Shown one piece after another: positions 56,800 to 64,000 of a stretch of DNA of 64,000 bases. The DNA lies in the NCBI GenBank assembly GCA_900316995.1, contig ONEZ01000003.1, positions 47,826 to 111,825 on the forward strand, read 5' to 3'. Under the pieces are notes generated by a model. It searched no databases. It worked only from the letters and a program-made list of their open reading frames with translations, and was not told the DNA's origin. Position 1 is the first letter of the stretch. Every line of letters begins with the position of its first letter. This stretch comes from an uncultured Bacteroidales bacterium. Its GTDB lineage: Bacteria > Bacteroidota > Bacteroidia > Bacteroidales > Paludibacteraceae. The translations under genes were made by a program, and so were the position numbers.

Positions 56800-59247
56800 A
56801 TGAAAAAAACGTCATTACTCATACTTACCACTTTGGTGCACTTCATTGCCATCGCTGGCAACATGACAGTTAGCGGACGTATTCTTGACGGAACTACAAA
56901 CCAGCCGCTTGACTTTGTGAACGTAGCCCTATACAAGCAAGGCTCTTCAGAGCCCGTCACAGGCGGTTTTTCTGACGCAGACGGCAAGTTTGAACTACAT
57001 GCCGAAGAGGGAAGATACACATTTAAAGCTACATTTTTAGGATACACTACATATAGTAAAGATGTAGCATCCACGTCAGCGCTCAAGCACATTCGCATAG
57101 GCACGGTGAAACTCACTGAAGACGCAAAACAAATAGCTGAGGTTGAGGTTGTAGGACAAGGTTCAAGCATGAAACTTGACATTGACAAGAGGGTGTTTAA
57201 TGTGGATCAGAGCATTGTGGGCGACGGCGCATCGGCGGCGGAAATACTTGAAAACATTCCCTCTGTTGATGTTGACACAGAGGGTAACGTAAGCCTTAGA
57301 AACAGCTCATCGGTGGAGATATGGATTAACGGCAAGCCATCAGGACTTACAGACACAGACAAAGGGCAGATACTTGAGATGCTACCTGCAGATGCCATCA
57401 AAAGCGTGGAAGTTATAACAAACCCATCAGCCAAATACAATCCTGAAGGCAATGCCGGTATAATTAACATAGTAATGAAAGAAGGCGGTCAGCGAGGCTA
57501 CTTTGGCAGTGTGACAGCTGGTGCCATATACCGTGAAGGATCCCCATACCCAGGCGGCCAGGCAGGGCTAAACTTTACATACAATGAAAGTAAATGGAGC
57601 TTTAACCTTAACTCTAACCTGCGCTATAACCGCCGTGACAGAGGTTCGCACCTTGACCGCAAAAATTTTACAGACTTGGAGACCACGTATCTGAAGCAGG
57701 ATAGCAAAAGTGCGTTCCACAGGCTTAACGGATTTCTGCGTGCAGGGTTCAACTATAACATAACCACTGTTGATGAGATTGGAATCACAGCCTACGGTAT
57801 GATGGGCGGAACCAGAAATAAAGGTAATATTAACTATACAGACCTGGATGCGGCACAAACAGTCACAAAAACTCGTGAGCGCATTACCGGTACAGACGGC
57901 ATACTTGCCTTCTATGATATTACCGCCAACTACAAGCATTCGTTTATCAAAGATATACATGATCTCAGCGCATCGGTGAACTACAACGGGCAAATCCGTA
58001 ACTCAGAGAGCCGTTATTTCACAAACGCCTATCAGCCAGACCTTACTCCCATCCCCGATGCCAAGGTCCGCCAACGCCAGACACTTGATAGCAAAGCAAA
58101 CAACGCATCAGCTCAGATAGACTACATGAACAAAGTGGCAAAAGACCACAAAATAGAGGCTGGGTTAAAGGCAGACATCAAGTTTTCTGACAGCTATGAT
58201 CACACTTACGACTCCATCTTTACAAAAAACAGGGAAGAGGAAGACTTTAGCAAATACAATCCGTTTAACTACTCGGAGCAGGTGTATGCAGCATACATAA
58301 ACTATGCAGCCAAGTTCAACTGGTTCTCATTACAGGTAGGGCTCAGATGCGAGGAGACCATAACTAATGCAAAATCAATAAAAGACGAGTTTCACCGCAG
58401 CTACTTTCAGCCGTTTCCATCAGTATATTTTGGTTTTGACTTAGGCAAATCAAACACACTTCAGCTAAGCTACACACGACGCATAAACCGTCCAAGGGGG
58501 AACCGTATTAACAGCTTTGTGGACCGCAGCGACCCATCAAACTTACGCCATGGAAATCCATGGCTTATGCCGGAATTTGGCAATGTAGTGGAACTTAACT
58601 ATCTTAAAAACTGGGAGATGCACTCACTTAGCGCAAGCCTTTTCTATAACTACACAGAGAATGTGATACAGCAGGTAAGCCGCCTTATCACCACCAATGT
58701 TATGGAGACCACGTATGAGAACATCACCCACAGCCAGAATGCAGGCGCAGAAATAGTGGCAAAAAACAGACTCTTCAAAAACTACCTTGACCTAACAACC
58801 ACTATATCAGCGTACTACTACCAACTTGGAGCAAATGAGCAATACAAAATCAAGCGCACAGACAGTTTTTCATGGAATGCACGTATAAACGCAAACGTGA
58901 AAATTATAAGCAACCTGTCAGCACAAGTAAGCGCCTACTACAGTTCACCACGTATAGTGGCACAAGGCACTGTAGATCAAAGCTACGGAATGGATTTGGG
59001 AATAAAAGCCAATTTCCTGAAGAAAAAACTATCTATTAGTTTCACAGTAAAAGACGTGCTTGACTCACGTAAAAAGGGGCACACTATTACAGAGAGCACA
59101 AACTTTCATCAGGAGAGCTACAGAACATCATGCGACAGAAGTTACCGTCTCACACTCACCTACAATTTTGGCGATATGAAATCCAAAAGCAGGGAGAAGA
59201 AAGATGGTGACAGAAATGACACCGATGATTTTGATGATGATCTTTAA
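56800..59247 (+). CDS. TonB-dependent receptor-like outer-membrane barrel protein
   Basis: This is a 815-residue protein from the ATG at 56800 (signal LTTLVHFIAIAGN), preferred over an upstream start at 56770 that overlaps the terminator. A carboxypeptidase-regulatory-like domain (about 17-95; TVSGRILDGTTNQPLDFVNV) precedes a plug-like domain (VEVVGQGSSMKLDIDKRVF, SVEIWINGKPSGLTD, NPSAKYNPEGNAGIINIV) and a barrel. This arrangement fits the outer-membrane beta-barrel family 3 (PF14905). The C-terminal LTYNFGDM strand is followed by a long acidic tail (GDRNDTDDFDDDL). No SusD partner is nearby, so its ligand is unknown. Confidence 0.9.
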   Translation: MKKTSLLILTTLVHFIAIAGNMTVSGRILDGTTNQPLDFVNVALYKQGSSEPVTGGFSDADGKFELHAEEGRYTFKATFLGYTTYSKDVASTSALKHIRIGTVKLTEDAKQIAEVEVVGQGSSMKLDIDKRVFNVDQSIVGDGASAAEILENIPSVDVDTEGNVSLRNSSSVEIWINGKPSGLTDTDKGQILEMLPADAIKSVEVITNPSAKYNPEGNAGIINIVMKEGGQRGYFGSVTAGAIYREGSPYPGGQAGLNFTYNESKWSFNLNSNLRYNRRDRGSHLDRKNFTDLETTYLKQDSKSAFHRLNGFLRAGFNYNITTVDEIGITAYGMMGGTRNKGNINYTDLDAAQTVTKTRERITGTDGILAFYDITANYKHSFIKDIHDLSASVNYNGQIRNSESRYFTNAYQPDLTPIPDAKVRQRQTLDSKANNASAQIDYMNKVAKDHKIEAGLKADIKFSDSYDHTYDSIFTKNREEEDFSKYNPFNYSEQVYAAYINYAAKFNWFSLQVGLRCEETITNAKSIKDEFHRSYFQPFPSVYFGFDLGKSNTLQLSYTRRINRPRGNRINSFVDRSDPSNLRHGNPWLMPEFGNVVELNYLKNWEMHSLSASLFYNYTENVIQQVSRLITTNVMETTYENITHSQNAGAEIVAKNRLFKNYLDLTTTISAYYYQLGANEQYKIKRTDSFSWNARINANVKIISNLSAQVSAYYSSPRIVAQGTVDQSYGMDLGIKANFLKKKLSISFTVKDVLDSRKKGHTITESTNFHQESYRTSCDRSYRLTLTYNFGDMKSKSREKKDGDRNDTDDFDDDL

Positions 59248-59250
59248 AAA

Positions 59251-59282
59251 TTTGCATTTACTATTGTTAATTAGTAACTTTG
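59251..59282 (+). promoter_or_regulatory. Promoter of the coiled-coil/AmgK/MurU operon
   Basis: TTTG (59251-59254) and TAACTTTG (59275-59282) are 20 nt apart, a full Bacteroidetes match. The ATG at 59323 lies 40 nt downstream. Confidence 0.6.
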
Positions 59283-59322
59283 CACATCATAAATGTCATT
59301 AAGTATTAAAAACTTTATAGCC

Positions 59323-60126
59323 ATGAAAAAAATTGCATTAATTTTTGCAAACCTACTGATGCTCAGCACAGTAGCTATTTACGCTGCAAACAATGACAGC
59401 ACAGATGAAAAGGAGCCTTCAGTTGCATTTAAAATGTCAACAGTTAGCGGGCCGGAGAAAGAGTCTGTAAATGCCTTTACAGTAACCTATTCCTACCCTG
59501 CAAAAGATATGGAGGCAGCCATTATAGACCGTCTTGCGAAGGAGGGTATAAAGGGCAAGAAAGCCAAAAACAATTTTTACGCATTCAAAGGCGTTAAATA
59601 CAATCATCTTTGGTCACGCACATGCGATTTCTATGTTGCTGTAAACGGTTCAAAAACTTCCGGCACAATCTATCTGGTTATATCAACCGGTTATGACAAC
59701 TATATAATTGATGATGACGCAGAGCAAAACAAAGCTGTTTCAAAGTGGCTTACAGAACTTGAGAGTGACATCAAGAACTATATACACAACAATAAGATAG
59801 CTGAACAGGAGAAGGTTGTTAACGACGCAGACAAAGAGGTTGACAAACTCAAGAAAGAGAAAAGCAAGATAGAAAAGAATATTGAGAAGAATGAGGCCGC
59901 CATCAAAGCATTTGAGGCAAGCCGCATGATTCCAGACCAGAGCAATCCTAACGCTATAGACACCAAGACTTTGGAGAAAGAGCAAAAACAGTCCCAGAAA
60001 CTTACAGACCAGCAGAAAAAGCTTGAATATCAGCTTGATGAGATAAACAAGAAGATTGATAATGCTGAGAATGAGTACAGCAAAAACAAAAACAAACTTA
60101 AAGAGCTCAAAACCAACCGTCCATAA
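59323..60126 (+). CDS. Secreted coiled-coil protein of unknown function
   Basis: This 267-residue protein begins at the ATG at 59323, which opens a signal peptide (IALIFANLLMLSTVAIYAAN); an upstream start at 59293 would weaken it. Residues of about 25-155 are a small alpha/beta domain with several aromatic residues. Residues of about 160-267 are a long charged coiled coil (KEVDKLKKEKSKIEKNIEK, TLEKEQKQSQKLTDQQKKL). I do not recognise the family. It is 21 bp upstream of the AmgK-like fusion gene and shares its promoter, so it may be a periplasmic partner in cell-wall turnover, which is inference. Confidence 0.78.
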   Translation: MKKIALIFANLLMLSTVAIYAANNDSTDEKEPSVAFKMSTVSGPEKESVNAFTVTYSYPAKDMEAAIIDRLAKEGIKGKKAKNNFYAFKGVKYNHLWSRTCDFYVAVNGSKTSGTIYLVISTGYDNYIIDDDAEQNKAVSKWLTELESDIKNYIHNNKIAEQEKVVNDADKEVDKLKKEKSKIEKNIEKNEAAIKAFEASRMIPDQSNPNAIDTKTLEKEQKQSQKLTDQQKKLEYQLDEINKKIDNAENEYSKNKNKLKELKTNRP

Positions 60127-60147
60127 ACAAATAACGCACATTTTACC

Positions 60148-61545
60148 ATGACAGAGCTTGAAAAACTATTCTCCGGCATAGGCGACAAACTTGTAAGATG
60201 CGATACAATATCAGGTTCAGGCTCCAACCGTCAATATACAAGACTTCATGGTGAAAAAATTACCGCAATAGGTGTTTATGGAAAGGATGTCTGTGAAAAT
60301 AAAGCCTTTATTGCTTTAAGCAGACACTTCAAAGAAAAAGGCATAAAAGTTCCTCAGATACTGAACGTATCTGAGGACTTTCATTATTATATAACAGAAG
60401 ACTTAGGAGACACACAACTTTTCTCCCTTCTAAGCCCCGATGCACAGCCTGTAGAGCTACTTGAAAAATGTATGCAAGCACTACCAGATATACAGTATAA
60501 GGCAGGTGAGACACTTGATTACACATTATGCTATCCACAACAGGAGTTTGACCGCCACACAGTATTTTGGGATTTGAACTACTTTAAGTACGAATTTCTT
60601 AAACCTAACGGCATAGAGTTTGACGAACTGCTTTTAGAACAGGATTTTGAGCATTTTGCAGAGATTCTGCTTGCAGAAAATACAAACACCTTTATGTTCC
60701 GTGATTTTCAGTCACGAAACGTGATGGTCAAGGATGGAGAGCCTTTTTTTATAGACTACCAAGGAGGGCGCCGCGGGCCGGTGTACTATGATTTGGCATC
60801 GTTCGTTTATCAGGCTAAAGCCAGATTCTCAGAGCAACTCAAACAGCACCTTATTGACACTTACATTGCAGCAGCCAGCAAATACACAGCAATAAATCCA
60901 GCCCTATTTAGGGAAAGGCTTGAATACTTTGTTCTTTTCAGGAATCTGCAAACACTTGGAGCATACGGTTTCAGGGGGCTTGTTGAGCATAAAGCTCACT
61001 TTATTCAAAGCATTCCGTTTGGCATACATAACTTAAAGGAACTGCTCAAAGCAGCTAAATTTGAGGATCTTCCATACCTTACCAAAGTTCTCAATGAGCT
61101 TGTGGAAAACTACCAGGAACCTTTTGTAAACAACACCCGTGAACTCGTAGTAAAAGTCTATAGCTTCTCATACAAAAAGGGCATCCCTATGGACTACTCA
61201 GGCAACGGAGGCGGCTATGTATTTGATTGTAGAGCTGTGCATAACCCTGGAAAATATGAACAATACAAACAAAAAACAGGGCTTGACCAGGATGTTATAG
61301 ATTTCATTGAGCAAAATGGAGAAATGGCTGTATTTCTTGAGCATGTATATGCCCTTGCCGATGCAGCTGTGGCACGCTACCTTAAACGCGGATTCACAGA
61401 CCTAATGTTCTCATTTGGATGTACTGGAGGCCAGCATCGCTCGGTTTATGGAGCGCAGCACCTTGCAGAGCATCTGAACAGCAAGTTTGGTGTAAAGGTA
61501 GTGCTTGAGCACAGAGAGCGTGGCATAATCACTATTTTAACATGA
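60148..61545 (+). CDS. AmgK-like sugar kinase fused to a RapZ C-terminal domain
   Basis: This 465-residue protein has two parts. Residues of about 1-320 match the aminoglycoside-phosphotransferase-like fold of AmgK, which phosphorylates C1 of MurNAc or GlcNAc: catalytic Asp186 in FRDFQSRNVMV and metal Asp203 in FIDYQGGRRGP. Residues of about 332-460 match the C-terminal domain of RapZ: FDCRAVHNPG, TGLDQDV and GCTGGQHRSVY (Cys425 to Tyr434). In E. coli this domain binds glucosamine 6-phosphate and RNA. The next gene is MurU-like and overlaps by 4 bp (ATGA), which supports a cell-wall sugar salvage role. The fused domain has no proven role here. Confidence 0.85.
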   Translation: MTELEKLFSGIGDKLVRCDTISGSGSNRQYTRLHGEKITAIGVYGKDVCENKAFIALSRHFKEKGIKVPQILNVSEDFHYYITEDLGDTQLFSLLSPDAQPVELLEKCMQALPDIQYKAGETLDYTLCYPQQEFDRHTVFWDLNYFKYEFLKPNGIEFDELLLEQDFEHFAEILLAENTNTFMFRDFQSRNVMVKDGEPFFIDYQGGRRGPVYYDLASFVYQAKARFSEQLKQHLIDTYIAAASKYTAINPALFRERLEYFVLFRNLQTLGAYGFRGLVEHKAHFIQSIPFGIHNLKELLKAAKFEDLPYLTKVLNELVENYQEPFVNNTRELVVKVYSFSYKKGIPMDYSGNGGGYVFDCRAVHNPGKYEQYKQKTGLDQDVIDFIEQNGEMAVFLEHVYALADAAVARYLKRGFTDLMFSFGCTGGQHRSVYGAQHLAEHLNSKFGVKVVLEHRERGIITILT

Positions 61546-62279
61546 AAGCAATGATTTTTGCAGCCGGGCTTGGCACCAGGCTGAAACCAATTACAGACAC
61601 ACTGCCTAAGGCACTTGTACCTATTGCAGGCAAAACACTGCTTGAGCACACCATACTGAAACTTAAAAGCAGTGGATTTACAGATATTGTAATAAACGTA
61701 CACCACTTTGCTGGTCAGATAATTGATTTTCTGAAAGCCAACAATAACTTTGGCGTAAACATCTCTATATCAGACGAGAGCGAAATGCTCCTTGAAACAG
61801 GAGGTGGCATACGCAAAGCCGCTCCACTGCTCGGTTCAGAACCATTTCTTATACACAATGTTGATATAGTGTCTAATGTTGACTTGCGCAATCTGTATAA
61901 TGAACATGTTAAAACAGGCGCAGACGCCACACTTCTTGTAAGCAAAAGAGAATCTTCTCGTGCACTCCTATTTGACAATGACGGGAACCTTAAAGCATGG
62001 CGTAACAATAGCACAGGTGAGGTAAAGACTCCTTTTGAGAGCCTCGATATTAACTCACTGCAACCATATGCCTTTAGCGGAATACACGTATTCTCCCCGT
62101 CACTTTTTCCACAGATGAGCGGTTATCCAGATAAATTCCCCATAATGGATTTCTATCTTGACATCTGTAAAAAAGCAAAAATAAAAGCCTTGGTCTGCAA
62201 TGACCTAAGGCTTATAGATGTGGGAAAGCTAAATTCTCTCTCTGAGGCGGAAAAACTTGTCACAGAGTTAAACGCATAG
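61542..62279 (+). CDS. murU: MurU-like sugar-1-phosphate nucleotidyltransferase
   Basis: This 245-residue enzyme has the nucleotidyltransferase start MIFAAGLGTRLKPITDTLPK and AGKTLLEHTILKL, plus LLETGGGIRKAAPLLG and HNVDIVSNVDL. In Pseudomonas MurU uses MurNAc-1-phosphate and UTP to make UDP-MurNAc, bypassing de novo synthesis. The AmgK-like gene just upstream (4-bp overlap) makes MurU the best choice within this broad family; GlmU- or RmlA-like roles are less likely. It ends 5 bp from convergent serB. Confidence 0.85.
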   Translation: MKAMIFAAGLGTRLKPITDTLPKALVPIAGKTLLEHTILKLKSSGFTDIVINVHHFAGQIIDFLKANNNFGVNISISDESEMLLETGGGIRKAAPLLGSEPFLIHNVDIVSNVDLRNLYNEHVKTGADATLLVSKRESSRALLFDNDGNLKAWRNNSTGEVKTPFESLDINSLQPYAFSGIHVFSPSLFPQMSGYPDKFPIMDFYLDICKKAKIKALVCNDLRLIDVGKLNSLSEAEKLVTELNA

Positions 62280-62284
62280 TATTT

Positions 62285-63505
62285 TTAACTGTCAATGTGA
62301 ACATCGCGGAAGCCTAGGAAGTAAAGGATTCCATCAAGACCTATAGTTGATATAGATTGGCTTGCATTAGCCTTTACTTTGGGTTTTGCATGGAATGCTA
62401 TACCAAGCCCGGCCATATTAAGCATAGGAAGGTCATTTGCGCCATCTCCTACAGCAATAACCTGCTCAAGTTCAATATTCTCCACCTGAGCGATAAGGCC
62501 AAGCAGTTCAGCCTTACGCTTACCGTCAACAATCTCACCCACATACCTGCCTGTAAGCTTACCGTCTTCAATCTCCAGATTATTTGCATAAACATAATCC
62601 ACACCAAATTTTTGTCTGAGGTACTCTCCAAAATAGGTAAAACCACCAGAGAGGATGGCAATCTTGAATCCGCTCTTTTTAAGCACTGACATAAGACGCT
62701 CAGCACCATCCATAATTGGAAGGTTCTCCGCAATATCTCTCATAACACTCTCGTCAAGTCCCTTAAGCAATGCTACACGACGTGTAAAACTCTCCTTAAA
62801 ATCAATTTCACCACGCATAGCACTCTCTGTAATAGCTCGTACTTTTTTACCTACACCAGCCCTGTCAGCCAACTCATCAATAACCTCTGTTTTAATAAGT
62901 GTAGAATCCATATCAAAACATATAAGACGGCGTGTACGGCGGTACATATCATCTCTCTGGAAAGATATATCTATACCTTGATGTGTACTAATATCCATAA
63001 ACTTAGCACTTAGAGCTTTTCTATCAGATATATCACCACGTATAGACAATTCAACACACGAGCGTAGATCACTAATATTTGAAATATCAAGTGGCGGACG
63101 GCCTGTCAGACGTTTTATAGAGTCAATATTAAGATTTTGTTCAGCGATGGCGGTTGTTACCAAAGAAAGCTGTGTGGCAGTAATAATCCTGCCTAAAATA
63201 GTTACTACATAACGTTCTTTACCCTGACGCTGAACCCACTGCTCATAACGTTCCACTGAAATAGGAGTAAACCTTACCTTAACACCAATTTCATATCCCT
63301 TAAACAACAAATCCTTTAATACAGGACCTTGTACTGTATCATCCATTTTAAATAAGATACCAAGTGCAAGAGAGTGGTGGATATCAGCCTGACCTATATC
63401 AAGAATAGATGCGTTATACTTACCTAAAATTTCAGTAATAGAAGCTGTAACTCCTGGTTTATCATCACCATAAACAGTAAGAAGAATAATATTGCTGTGA
63501 GTCAT
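62285..63505 (-). CDS. serB: Phosphoserine phosphatase with N-terminal ACT domains
   Basis: This protein has 406 residues from the ATG at 63505; an upstream frame starting at 63583 only translates the heptad repeat. It makes serine from phosphoserine. The first 180 residues hold ACT-type domains (IILLTVYGDDKPGVTASIT, YVVTILGRIITATQLSLV), likely for serine feedback. The HAD domain has FDMDSTLIKTEVID with the nucleophile Asp, ILSGGFTYFGEYL and AVGDGANDLPML. A minus-strand TATCTTTG (63588-63581) lies upstream, so the heptad repeats would form the leader. Confidence 0.96.
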   Translation of the reverse strand: MTHSNIILLTVYGDDKPGVTASITEILGKYNASILDIGQADIHHSLALGILFKMDDTVQGPVLKDLLFKGYEIGVKVRFTPISVERYEQWVQRQGKERYVVTILGRIITATQLSLVTTAIAEQNLNIDSIKRLTGRPPLDISNISDLRSCVELSIRGDISDRKALSAKFMDISTHQGIDISFQRDDMYRRTRRLICFDMDSTLIKTEVIDELADRAGVGKKVRAITESAMRGEIDFKESFTRRVALLKGLDESVMRDIAENLPIMDGAERLMSVLKKSGFKIAILSGGFTYFGEYLRQKFGVDYVYANNLEIEDGKLTGRYVGEIVDGKRKAELLGLIAQVENIELEQVIAVGDGANDLPMLNMAGLGIAFHAKPKVKANASQSISTIGLDGILYFLGFRDVHIDS

Positions 63506-63515
63506 AGTAGTAATA

Positions 63516-63571
63516 AGTTGACAGTTGACAGTTGACAGTTGATAATTGATAATTGAGAGTTGAGAGTTAAC
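63516..63571. repeat. Heptad repeat in the serB leader
   Basis: Eight 7-bp units in tandem: AGTTGAC three times, AGTTGAT, AATTGAT, AATTGAG, AGTTGAG, AGTTAAC. They lie between the likely serB promoter and its start codon. Confidence 0.75.
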
Positions 63572-63580
63572 TTCGAGGTG

Positions 63581-63588
63581 CAAAGATA
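63581..63588 (-). promoter_or_regulatory. Likely -7 element of serB
   Basis: TATCTTTG on the minus strand (63588-63581) matches the -7 consensus. The -33 element is unclear; a TTG at 63606-63604 is only 15 nt away. The leader would be about 70 nt. Confidence 0.4.
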
Positions 63589-63597
63589 ATACTTTTT

Positions 63598-63632
63598 AGT
63601 TGACAATTGAAAGTTGACAGTTGAAAGTTAGG
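63598..63632. repeat. Second heptad repeat upstream of serB
   Basis: Units AGTTGAC, AATTGAA, AGTTGAC, AGTTGAA, AGTTAGG. They are separated from the first serB-side tract by 26 bp containing the -7 element. Confidence 0.7.
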
Positions 63633-63646
63633 GAGTGTAACGATAA

Positions 63647-63662
63647 GAGGGCTTCTGCCCTC
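63647..63662 (-). terminator. Small hairpin beyond the rRNA terminator
   Basis: GAGGGC (63647-63652) and GCCCTC (63657-63662) form a 6-bp GC-rich stem with a 4-nt loop. It lies downstream of the main rRNA terminator and could be a backup. The T-run is weak. Confidence 0.35.
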
Positions 63663-63697
63663 CGCAAAGCGAAAAAAATATAAAAAGGTGGCGGCAC

Positions 63698-63765
63698 AGC
63701 CGTCTCTTTTCAGAGAGCATAAAAAAAGAGAGCAACATTGCATTAACAACATTGCTCTCTGAAAA

Positions 63766-63774
<9 letters not shown>
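63698..63774. repeat. Imperfect 21-bp inverted repeat around the rRNA terminator
   Basis: Positions 63698-63718 and 63754-63774 are inverted copies of 21 bp with one mismatch. The right copy covers the 3' end of the 5S rRNA. The rRNA terminator hairpin lies within the loop and shares one arm. Confidence 0.75.
63719..63762 (-). terminator. Rho-independent terminator of the rRNA operon
   Basis: On the minus strand AGAGAGCAA pairs with TTGCTCTCT (9 bp), with a few extra inner pairs, followed by a run of seven T residues (63727-63721). Confidence 0.85.
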
Positions 63775-63873
<99 letters not shown>

Positions 63874-63947
63874 ATATGTCTCAAGGACTCTGCGTCCTCT
63901 TTATGTCTAACAAACCAAAAACAGCAACACAAGAAAGAAAACCTTCA

Positions 63948-64000
63948 AAAGAAAGCTCGGGCTATTAGTACCGCTCGGCTTTGCCATCTCTGACTTTACA
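63948..64000 (-). rRNA. rrl: 23S ribosomal RNA, 3' end (partial)
   Basis: The minus strand reads a 3'-terminal 23S segment (GAGCGGTACTAATAGCCCGAG). The main body lies beyond the window's right edge. The exact 3' end is uncertain by several nt. The 5S gene follows after about 75 bp. Confidence 0.85.

Noticed and set aside
60148-61545. Aminoglycoside resistance gene
   Set aside because: The APH fold is shared with sugar kinases. The RapZ-like domain and the MurU neighbour make a cell-wall sugar kinase far more likely than resistance.
63506-63583. N-terminal extension of SerB
   Set aside because: The extra residues are only a translation of heptad repeats, and the ACT domain starts directly after the ATG at 63505.

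Overview
The window looks like chromosomal DNA from a member of the Bacteroidales. The genus is not resolved; something Prevotella-like is possible but unproven. The signs are a SusC/SusD pair, promoters of the Bacteroidetes type (TAnnTTTG at -7 with TTG or TTTG about 19-20 nt upstream), a GldH lipoprotein, a PorZ-like propeller protein, and the order tuf, tRNA-Trp, secE, nusG, rplK, rplA, rplJ, rplL, rpoB, rpoC. Most genes have no obvious Shine-Dalgarno sequence; nusG is an exception.

Positions 1-13.7 kb hold a starch or maltodextrin utilisation locus. On the minus strand lie a SusC-like TonB receptor, a SusD-like lipoprotein and two lipoproteins with bacterial Ig-like domains, one cut by the window edge. 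Divergent on the plus strand are a LacI-family regulator, a periplasmic GH13 neopullulanase-like enzyme, an MFS sugar transporter and a lipoprotein GH13 amylase. Together they would bind, cut, import and further degrade alpha-glucans.

Positions 13.7-24.6 kb are mostly housekeeping: a PorZ-like protein, rdgB, tpiA coupled to a DoxX-like and a DUF1599-like gene, rpsU, an aminopeptidase P, a thioredoxin-fold protein, a gamma-carbonic anhydrase, a Xer recombinase and hpf. Positions 24.7-37.9 kb carry four tRNAs (Thr, Tyr, Gly, Thr), a partial tRNA-Gly copy, tuf, tRNA-Trp and the secE-to-rpoC transcription and translation cluster.

Positions 37.9-56.7 kb hold an esterase lipoprotein, an MltF-like lytic transglycosylase, ssb, nagB, a holB-ricT-gldH-trmB-mrp run, an rsfS-ftsH-cdsA-psd-comM run, an unrecognised lipoprotein, punA-lpxK and ilvE. 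Positions 56.8-63.5 kb hold an outer-membrane barrel protein, then an apparent operon of a secreted coiled-coil protein, an AmgK-like sugar kinase fused to a RapZ C-terminal domain, and a MurU-like nucleotidyltransferase; serB is convergent. The right end is the distal part of an rRNA operon on the minus strand (23S 3' end, 5S, terminator).

The strongest item for follow-up is the AmgK-RapZ fusion beside MurU, which may tie cell-wall sugar salvage to amino-sugar sensing. Others are an apparent 19-56 covariation in tRNA-Gly beside a scrambled partial copy of that gene, families of 7-bp and 8-bp intergenic repeats that abut stop codons and even enter a coding sequence, a palindromic CGTCATYCTGA repeat family, and a large inverted repeat around the 5S rRNA 3' end. 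No CRISPR array, prophage or insertion sequence was seen.
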